From: Irineochytrium annulatum
Taxonomy: Eukaryota > Chytridiomycota > Chytridiomycetes > Chytridiales > Chytridiaceae
Reading direction: 5' to 3'
Assembly (NCBI GenBank): GCA_027600665.1
Contig: JADGJL010000726.1
Span: 1 to 14,925 of the forward strand
DNA: 14,925 bases
In this document: one piece after another, positions 8,333 to 14,925 of the stretch
How the letters are laid out: each line of letters opens with the position of its first letter
How positions within the stretch are numbered: the stretch's first letter is position 1
The notes under the pieces: model-generated
Database searches by the model: none
Seen by the model: only the letters and a program-made list of their open reading frames with translations
What the model was told of the DNA's origin: nothing
Position numbers and translations under genes: made by a program

Positions 8333-11300
8333 CTATGCCATCGAATCGTCACACCACTCCTGCGCTCCTCCAATCTTCGCCGCCGGGGCCGCCAGCGCGT
8401 ACCCGCGATACGTGAGCACGTTTGCTGCGACCGGGACGAACGATTGCACCGATACCACCGGCGCCAACGCCGTCTCTCCGCGCGTCTGGAGGACGTCGAC
8501 ATAGAAGCCCCTCGCTCCTCTCCGTGTCTTCGCGGCGCGACCGCCAACGGCGGCACCAGGGTGCGGGCCCGTAGAGAGACTGGTCCCGGGGACAAAGGAC
8601 GCGGTTGTCGGCGGTGCGGTCATCGGCGGCATGATTGCGGCCGACGGTGGCGGGGCCGACGACCCGAGCTTGATAGTCGTGGACGACAGAGATATTGAGG
8701 GTGGCGCCGACGTGACGTTCGGAGTCACCAGCGTCTCGTCGGCCCGGACATAGCGCCTCAGCGCCGTGTCGTACCTTAGCGAGATGGCGTCGCCGAGGTC
8801 CGCCACGATCACCTTCGCGTCACCGGCGCCGGCGGTCTTGCTGGCATTCCATCGCCAAAGACTGGCCCACCACCCGCTCGTCGCGGCGTCACTGGTCGGG
8901 GACCGGCACGTGTCGACGGCCGTGTCGATCTGCAACGACCTCGCCGAGCTTTGGAAACCAGCTGTCGAGCCTGTCCTCTCCGTCGCCACGGTAGCGTATC
9001 CGACCGGCTGCGGGAACGAACTCTGCCCGCAGACGCCGCGCGGCGACATTGGTGAGCAACAGGCCGTCACGGTGGTCGCCGAGTCTTCAGAGTATAGGGT
9101 CACGGAGCTGGTGGAGCGCGCCGAGCTCGTTCGGCCGCTAATGGGATCTGCCGCGGTGACGGTCCTGATCGGTGGCACGATGGCAGCCGATGACTTGTCT
9201 AGGGAGCCATTGCCGCAGGTTGGCCTAAAGTGAATCGGACTGGCGCTCGTGGTCGATGGCATAACGCGGCCGTTGAAGGGCTTCGGGTCGTTGAGGATTC
9301 CGTGCAGCGCCTTGCGAGCCACGCCAGCAGTAAATCTGATATACCACCAGAAGGTTAGAATCCAGACAGCCAAAAAACAATATCGCCAGCGTAAAATGGT
9401 TCACTCACACATTCTTGCTATCATCGACCAAGGTCGCGATGAGGCTCGCCACCAACTCACGATCATCGGGGTTCAACTTCCGGAACATGCTCATATCGAT
9501 CGTCTCGTCCTTCTGCCCTATGATCTCGTTTGTCGACGGCGACCTCGTGTCCGCACTGGAGAGCACAGGGAGATTTTTCATCTCATTCGGCGACGCCCGC
9601 GACGCGCCGGCGCTAGGGCCAACGGGGTACGGTATGCACCCGTTCTTTACCCAATTGCGGTAGCCGGAATCGTCGTATGGGGCAGCGGGAGGGTTGGGTG
9701 AGGGCACGAAGGGGTAAGGAACCCATGGTTCCACGTACGTGCCGTCGGGCAACATGGTGCGGTTCCAGTTCGGGTTGTAGTGTAAAGTAATCGGGGGGGT
9801 CGGCGCGTCACGAATTTCGGGATCGACGCGGTCCTTGAGCGTTACCGGCACCACAACTTCCCCGCTTTTTAGGAGATGCTGATCCGCGGTGGGTATCCTG
9901 CTGTCATCAACGACACCATCCCCCCCGCCGCTCCAGCCGGTCCGAGGCGACCCTGCGCTCACGATGGCCTTGTCGGGCTCGGCCAGAGTCTCCGTCACCA
10001 GCATCTGTCGCACGGCCGTGCTTTCCTTTAAGAGATGTGCGGCCCATCCGGCTTCGTGGTCATTCTTCGTCAAAGGCCGGTCCCGGGGTACGGGCGGAAA
10101 GTCGGGTGTGGAGGAGATGGTGTCACCGCGCTCGACGTGCATTTCACTCGCCCGCGGCGGCGGGCTGGCGACGTCGCTCGTGGCAACGGGCTTGTCGATT
10201 GTCTCGAACACCATTGGCCCCGCGTTCGATGGCGGGATAAGGGCTTGGGAGGACAGCGGGACATCGGGGCGGTAGTGATGAGCGGCACGCGTCGAAGGGA
10301 ACTCGACGGGCACGAAGTTGCGAGAGTCCAACCGCCCACCCGTGCATTTCGCCGTCCACTCGCAGGTCGCCCGCTTGGTGGCGCCGTGCCCAGGCGGCGC
10401 CGGCGGCGGACTGCTGACAGGGTTTGGGGTGGTAGACGGGCTAAAAAGTCCCGGAGTCGGGGATCCCTTGTGTAGCTGCGTGGCGGACTTACCCGTGGCG
10501 TTGCTGACAGCGGACCAGCCGGCGTAGACTTCGCCGTCGTGGCTGAAGAGCTCAAACGCGTCGGCTCGGGACGTCTCGTAGGAAGCCGTGGTGCGGTGAG
10601 ACGACGTCGTGGTTGAGACGGGGTGACGTGGGACGTTAGGCGGGCACGAGGGGTTTGAGACGCGACCGTAGCCGGCAAGGGAGCGAGGGGGATGCGCGTT
10701 CATTGAACCCCCGCTCGAGGTCGCGGTACCGTTGCTGCAGGTGCGCCTGCTGCTGACACCAGCAAAGACCTCCCCATCGTGTACGAACACCTGCACGTCG
10801 TCCCTGGTGGTTCGCGCGTAGTACGAGGTCTGCTCCGACGCGTTAGCATCGCGTTGCATCGCCGGCTTGCCGTTTATGCCCTCAGACTGCATCACGTCGA
10901 TCGTCGTAGCGGTGACGGGGTACCCTAGGAGGGTAGCGCAGGTGTCGGAGCGGTTCATGTGCTGCTCGGGATTGCGGTCGTACGTCGACGTCGCGCTTGC
11001 AGACGTTTCCCTCATGTAAGCGCTATAAGCGAAGTTCAACGCGTTCAGCTCGGCAGCAGAGCCGTTTTCGAGCGCGACCCCAAATTGCAGCAGGGGCACA
11101 CGCGACCTTTGCGGCATCTGCGGTGGGCTGGCGATGGTACTCGAAGTGATGTGCTTGCCGTAAGAAATATCGGGGATTCCTATGTCTTTGGGTACGCGTC
11201 AGCCACGGCAGAATATCACGTAGAGACCAAGAGGAAACACACCTTCCGAGTTCGAGCTTTCGGTCGGTGTGGTTACGGACCCGCGGCCGCCCTCGAGGCC

Positions 11301-11626
11301 GCCGTCGCAGATGTCGTCCGCAAGCGCCGCCGAGGAGGCCACGACCGTTTGCGTCTGCTGATGATATTGCGGGGAATTTGGTGACGCCGGCGTGGGGCAG
11401 GCGACGGGCCCCATGGGAATGGGCTTGCTGTAAGGCTGCCCCCGAGTCTCTGAGTTCGCGGCACGCGGTGTCAGGCAAGGCGAGCTATCATGGACAGGCC
11501 CAAAAAACTAAACTTACCGTGCGAGTACGAGCTTTCCATGAACGTGCTAACGGAGGAGCGACCGCCCTCGAGGTCGTCGAGGTGGTCGCTGGGGCTGTTG
11601 TCGGACTCGCCGTCCCTGCTCTCCAT
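8333..11626 (-). CDS. Sec16 C-terminal-tail protein lacking the central ACE1 domain
   Basis: Exons 11626-11518, 11449-11243, 11179-9409 and 9335-8333 give 1029 aa with continuous phase. The last part carries the order of elements known from the C-terminus of Sec16, the ER exit-site scaffold for COPII coats: an aromatic GWWASLWRW near 850, then VADLGDAISLRYD and LRRYV (compare fungal Sec16 AKLGEESSFYYD..LKRWV), a Pro/Ala/Ser linker, and RRGARGFYVDVL near 968-978 (compare RYVDV in Sec16). Residues 1-840 are Ser/Thr/Pro-rich and I do not recognise them. They include two copies of HDGEV(F/Y)AG 80 residues apart (239-246 and 319-326), a W/P-rich block (NPNWNRTMLPDGTYVEPW) and a short likely helical block (PDDRELVASLIATLVDDSKN) running into VFTAGVARKALHGIL across the last intron. 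No ACE1/Sec23-binding alpha-solenoid is visible. A role in COPII or Golgi traffic is inferred from the tail only. The start at 11626 is the first ATG after a probable 5' UTR intron. Confidence 0.72.
10441..10492 (-). other. Unused or optional 52-nt intron inside exon 3 of the Sec16-tail gene
   Basis: A perfect GTAAGT donor follows NAT-G (AACGCCACGG), and a TTTTTAG acceptor lies 52 nt on. The length is not a multiple of three and the segment has no stop, so retaining it keeps the 1029-aa frame. Removing it would shift to a frame that ends at about 10070, unless another intron restores it. I modelled it as retained. Confidence 0.4.
10520..10840 (-). repeat. Two 80-residue-spaced HDGEV(F/Y)AG repeats
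   Basis: Coding-strand segments near 10840-10760 and 10600-10520 both encode (T/A)SY...R-(A/D)D-x-(Q/E)-(V/L)-F-x-HDGEV-(F/Y)-AG-x-S. The copies start exactly 240 nt apart. Similarity is strongest over about 25 residues and fades outside. This suggests an internal duplication in an otherwise unrecognised region of the Sec16-tail protein. Confidence 0.7.
11243..11572 (-). repeat. Duplicated exon ends LEGGR-x-SV...ESS
   Basis: The last 55 coding nt of exon 1 (11572-11518) and of exon 2 (11297-11243) agree at about 40 of 55 positions by eye. They encode LEGGRSSVSTFMESSYSH and LEGGRGSVTTPTESSNSE. Both copies end directly at a phase-1 donor, which fits duplication of an exon. Confidence 0.75.
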
Positions 11627-11664
11627 CGTGAGCAAGGTGCCGGCCGTCGCCGTCGTCGTCGAGC

Positions 11665-11724
11665 CTGGGAGAGGAACGCGAATAACACGAAGAGGCGCGA
11701 CGCTCCTGCGCGGCAATCGCTTAC
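11665..11724 (-). other. Probable 5' UTR intron of the Sec16-tail gene
   Basis: On the - strand, GTAAGC at 11724 and a pyrimidine-rich CCTCTCCCAG ending at 11665 bound a 60-nt intron-sized segment just upstream of the chosen start codon (11626). Sequence further upstream contains in-frame stops, so this would be a leader intron rather than a coding one. Confidence 0.45.
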
Positions 11725-11762
11725 TTTGGCCTTGGGTGAAATGTGAAGATTTACGCGTTCGC

Positions 11763-11798
11763 CACCTGAGAAGGTGATTTACAACGATGACGCATCGT
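11763..11798. promoter_or_regulatory. Pair of short palindromes in the divergent promoter
   Basis: CACCT-gaga-AGGTG at 11763-11776 and ACGATG-acg-CATCGT at 11784-11798 are both perfect inverted repeats, only 7 nt apart. The second contains TGACGCAT, which resembles a bZIP (ATF/AP-1-like) half-site. They lie about 140-170 nt upstream of the Sec16-tail start codon. A regulatory role is inferred from position and symmetry. Confidence 0.35.
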
Positions 11799-12769
11799 GA
11801 TTCGTCTGCAAGCAGCGGGCTGCCCGGCTGCCCGCAGATCTACATGCACGTGGGACGGCAACGCTGGGGTCGACACCGCGCACCGACGCTACAATCAGCC
11901 TGCTGCAAGTGCAACTTCAAGTCGATGATTGAACATGAGGGTGCAAGGCCATTCAAGAACATGGAGTAGAAAAGCAAGATACATGGACATAGGGCGAAGA
12001 GCAATATATTAATACATACGCCTAGTCGGGCGCGACATCATCATTAAGTCCATCAAACAGCACCCCGACTTCCTCCATCGTACAAGATTCGCACGCCTCC
12101 GACAACCAAGATGCATTATATCCCCTTGTGTGATTTAAAGATCAACGCGCCTCAACTTGTCTACAGGTTCCCGCTCTTACTGCTTCCTCATCTTTCCCTA
12201 GACTTCTTCCTGACACAATCAGACGGCCCCAGGTCTCGACACGGCAGTTCAAAGGTCCAAAAGGAGTGGAAGAGGCTTTTGAGTGACAACGAGTAAAAGC
12301 CACCCTTAACTCTCCGCTAAGTGTTCGCTGTCACCACTGCAGCCTCCGTCCGAATCAGATATTTCAAAGATGCTCGACCAAAAGTTGTGAAGGTGTAATG
12401 TCCGTTCTCACCCTTACTGTTCCGTCTCCGGAGGATTCGCAGCGTTAATCCTGACGCCCGGCGGCACCGGTGACCGCGAATCACACCCTCCAACCTCAGA
12501 GGCACCACCACCATCGGGATCTGTCCAAACAACTCAAGGAGAGCAGGGAGGCAGCGATCCCCTTCGTCCGTCGCCCAAAGTGACTCCGACCCAGATGCAG
12601 CCGCCTTCCTCCAAGGCGAAATCAGAAAGGTCAGGTCAACGAGAGGAGTCGAGAAGCAGGAAACCTGATGGCCGTCCGACGCTGTCTCCACGGCACGGCA
12701 GCCATCACGTGGAGATCGTTCATTGCGTGGAAGCAGTCAACTTCCAAGTTGGAATCTCATTCGGCGACA

Positions 12770-14925
12770 ATGCCACCCTTGCCGCCGCACACCGGCCGGG
12801 ACTCCCCGCCGCCGCCGACGCTCACCCTCGGGACGCCCTACGACGTCCTCCTCTCGTCCCCCACCTCCTCCGCCAACCCGGTCTCGATGGCGGTCGAGGA
12901 GTACCGCTGGGGAGTCCTGGAGCGATTCTCGCGCATCACCCGCCTCGCCACCACCTTCCTCGACCACCCGCTGGCCGTCCCGCTGCTCCCTTATCTGCCC
13001 GCATCGCTCCATCCTTGGGCACGACGGGATGGCGGCGGGCCGACGGATTACGAGGGGCTGGAGTATGAACCCGCGAGGGTCTACCTGGCGCGGTGGGCGC
13101 ATGACGTGCAGGTCGCCAGGAGTCGGGCCGCGGAGTCGGAGGTGATTGGGTCGAGTTACGGCGGAGGGGGCAGCGGATTCGAGGATGCGATGTCGAACCC
13201 GCCGTCGCCGTCATTTATGCTCAGCTCGTCAGCGACGTTGATGAGCTCGAGCCTCCTGGAGGCCGCTCGGCAGTATGCGGGGGGGCAGGGACAGGCCGCG
13301 GGGAGGCTGAGGATGCTGAAGGAGGAGGAGCGGATTGTGTGGGATGAGACCGTGGAGGCACTTACAGGGTTGGGCTCATTCGAGGTTTTGAGTGTGAGTT
13401 GCCTTCTCTTTTCTGCCGTTCGAGCTTGTTATGCATCTTCTATTCGCTTTTCGTTGTCGCCCGGAACGGTTGTGCTGATGGTCTTGTCTATTAGACCGAC
13501 ACAACACCGCCACCTCCAAAGGTCGATCGACTCAAACCTCTCTCCCGCGCCGAATGGGCTCTTTACTTCGATCACCACATTCCCTTCCCTCCGAAACCCC
13601 CATCGTCGTCGTACGCATCCGCCACCACATCTCCATACGTCGGCGGCTTTAATCCCGAGGCTGGTAGCATGATGGAGTCGATGATTCACATCTCGCTCGA
13701 CGACGCCGCTCCACACGGGCGGGCTGGACGCATTCTGGTGCCCATTGAGGATATCCAGCGGAGGATCTTTCAGGGGGTTAGTTTTCATCTCTTGATTCAA
13801 GCTCCTAAAATTACTTAACACTGCTATGCTTCTCTTTACAGGGCCTTGACCCCGAAATCCGCTCCGAAGTCTGGCGCTATCTCTTCCACCTCTTCCCCTG
13901 GACGTCCACCCACGCCAACCGCGTCTCTATCAAAACCCGCAAATCGTAAGCCCTCCCATACCTTTGACCCCCAGTTAAACGTCTTGTCTTTAGCGAGGAG
14001 TACACCCGCCTTAAATCTCTCTGGCTCTCCACCGCCGCCCGTCTCGGCGACGTCGACCTCTCCATCGAACTCCCCGACCTCCCCCCTCCTACCTCCCCGT
14101 CCACCGATCGCGACGCCGAAATGTACCGCGACGCACGCACTCGCGTCGGGAAGGACGTCCACCGGACCGATCGGGGACACCCGTTCTACGCGAGCAGGGT
14201 CAACATGGACAAGCTGAGGGATATCCTGATCACGTATGCGTGCAGCTATGAGGGATCCGACGGGCTGGGGTTCGTGCAGGGGATGGCGGATCTGGCTAGC
14301 CCGGTGTTGATCGTGATGGAGGGGGACGAGAGCGATGCGTTCTGGTGTTTCGCGGATCTGATGGAGAAGATGGTACGCCTCTTTCCTTCTTTTCTTCCTC
14401 ACACCTTATGAAATGCTGATTGTTTTTGGTGGGTGGATTCAGAAATCGAATTTCAGACACGACGGCCTCGGGATGCGCACGCGCCTCACGACGTTGTCAA
14501 AGCTTCTCCAGCTGACCGATCCGCACCTCCACGCCCACCTGGATCTCACTGGCTCCTCGAACCTCTTCTGCTGCTTCCGGTGGCACCTCGTCCTCTTCAA
14601 GCGTGAGTTCCCGCTCGACGACCTGCTGAGGCTTTGGGAGTGCCTGCAGTCGGGGTGGCCGGGGGATGGCTTTGAGCATTTCGTGTGCCTCGCGATTTTG
14701 GATGAGCATCGGGACGCGATCGTGAGGCACCTGTACACGTTTGACGAGGTGTTGAAGTACGTCAACGATCTGTCCGGAACGGTCCCCTTGGATCCGACGC
14801 TCGAGGCCGCCGAGTTGCTCTACACGAGATTCAGGGTTCGGGCGGCGTCTGTCGGGGCGCTAAGCGCGGCTGAGGGAGAGGAGGGGGTGCAGGAGGTGGT
14901 GACGGAGGGCGTGAGGAGGCGGAGG
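12770..14925 (+). CDS. GYP7: Gyp7/TBC1D15-type Rab GTPase-activating protein (3' end off window)
   Basis: TBC-domain protein expected to stimulate GTP hydrolysis by Rab GTPases (yeast Gyp7 acts on Ypt7 at the vacuole and late endosome). Exons: 12770-13393, 13495-13776, 13842-13945, 13994-14372 and 14443 to the edge, with the frame still open, so at least 624 aa. Family landmarks in order: RWGVLERFSRITRLATTF (46-63), PARVYLARWA (101-110), LSRAEWALYFD, VPIEDIQRRIFQGGLDPEIR (TBC entry, about 300), EVWRYLFHLFPW, KDVHRTDR with catalytic Arg 394, LGFVQGMADL with catalytic Gln 432 (the usual Tyr before VQG is Phe), DAFWCFADLMEKM, KREFPLDDLLRLWE and DEVLKYVNDLS. Both catalytic fingers are intact. The N-terminal Rab-binding/PH-like region usual in Gyp7 and TBC1D15 is not visible. 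An in-frame ATG at 12668 would add 34 residues; I prefer 12770 because it has A at -3. Introns have strong GT/AG sites. Confidence 0.9.

Larger units (their letters stand above)
11627..12769. other. Divergent intergenic region between Sec16-tail and Gyp7-like genes
   Basis: About 1.1 kb that should hold both promoters and leaders. It contains the probable 5' UTR intron of the left gene, two short palindromes near 11763-11798, an AT-rich AATATATTAA at about 12003-12012 that could be a TATA element for the right gene, and a 61-codon open frame at 12111-12296 with a good start context but no recognisable product. Missing 5' exons of the right gene may also lie here. Confidence 0.5.

Noticed and set aside
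11815..11836. GC-rich hairpin GCGGGC...GCCCGC with a tandem GGCTGCCC
   Set aside because: A 6-bp stem and an 8-bp direct repeat in GC-rich DNA are expected by chance; no terminator or RNA structure is implied.
11787..11969. 60-codon + strand open frame containing CC-x-C
   Set aside because: It lies over the likely leader and promoter of the Sec16-tail gene; the cysteines do not form a known motif.
12111..12296. 61-codon + strand open frame with a good start context, ending in a basic KVQKEWKRLLSDNE
   Set aside because: Too short and unrecognised. It might be a leader ORF or part of a missing Gyp7-like exon, but no splice model links it to the downstream frame.
12317..12691. 124-codon - strand open frame between the divergent genes
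   Set aside because: No recognisable motif and no supporting splice or promoter signal, and it overlaps the likely 5' region of the Gyp7-like gene.

Overview
The window looks like a piece of a compact, GC-rich fungal nuclear genome. It holds four protein-coding genes, each split by short introns of about 47 to 164 nt with GT...AG ends. Branch-point-like motifs lie just upstream of many acceptors, including one perfect TACTAAC in the first intron of the SET gene. The protein families (de novo NAD enzyme, ASH1-type SET protein, Sec16-type tail, Gyp7-type TBC protein) are eukaryotic, and the Gyp7 and Sec16 features are fungal in style. The Sec16 tail ends in an FYVDVL element that is closer to the animal form than to the usual Dikarya form. 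I take this as a weak hint of an early-diverging (zoosporic) fungus, which is inference only.

Layout. 1-849: no gene I can support. 850-1923 (+): quinolinate phosphoribosyltransferase (BNA6/QPRT), three exons, complete at 296 aa. 1924-2603: AT-richer gap between convergent genes, with a poly(A) signal. 2604-7565 (-): a large ASH1-like histone methyltransferase of eleven exons and about 1419 aa, with AWS, SET and post-SET domains in the middle, a low-complexity N-terminus and a long basic, repeat-bearing C-terminus. 7566-8332: gap holding its likely promoter and the 3' end of the next gene. 8333-11626 (-): a 1029-aa protein of four exons whose last 180 residues match the C-terminal tail of the COPII scaffold Sec16, while the rest is unrecognised and lacks the Sec16 central (ACE1) domain. 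11627-12769: gap between divergent genes with short palindromes. 12770 (or 12668) to beyond 14925 (+): a Gyp7/TBC1D15-type Rab GTPase-activating protein, open at the right edge.

I rebuilt the exons by hand from conserved protein motifs, GT/AG sites and reading phase. All four models keep a continuous frame. Phase bookkeeping is consistent throughout, but no transcript evidence was available.

The genes do not form an obvious pathway cluster. The nearest thing to a shared theme is that the Sec16-tail protein and the Gyp7-like GAP, both trafficking proteins, share a divergent promoter region. I found no mobile element, tRNA, rRNA, CRISPR array or defence system, and nothing that amounts to a new multi-gene system. 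The most unusual object is the Sec16-tail protein with its internal duplications. Second is the repeated basic-serine array in the ASH1-like protein.
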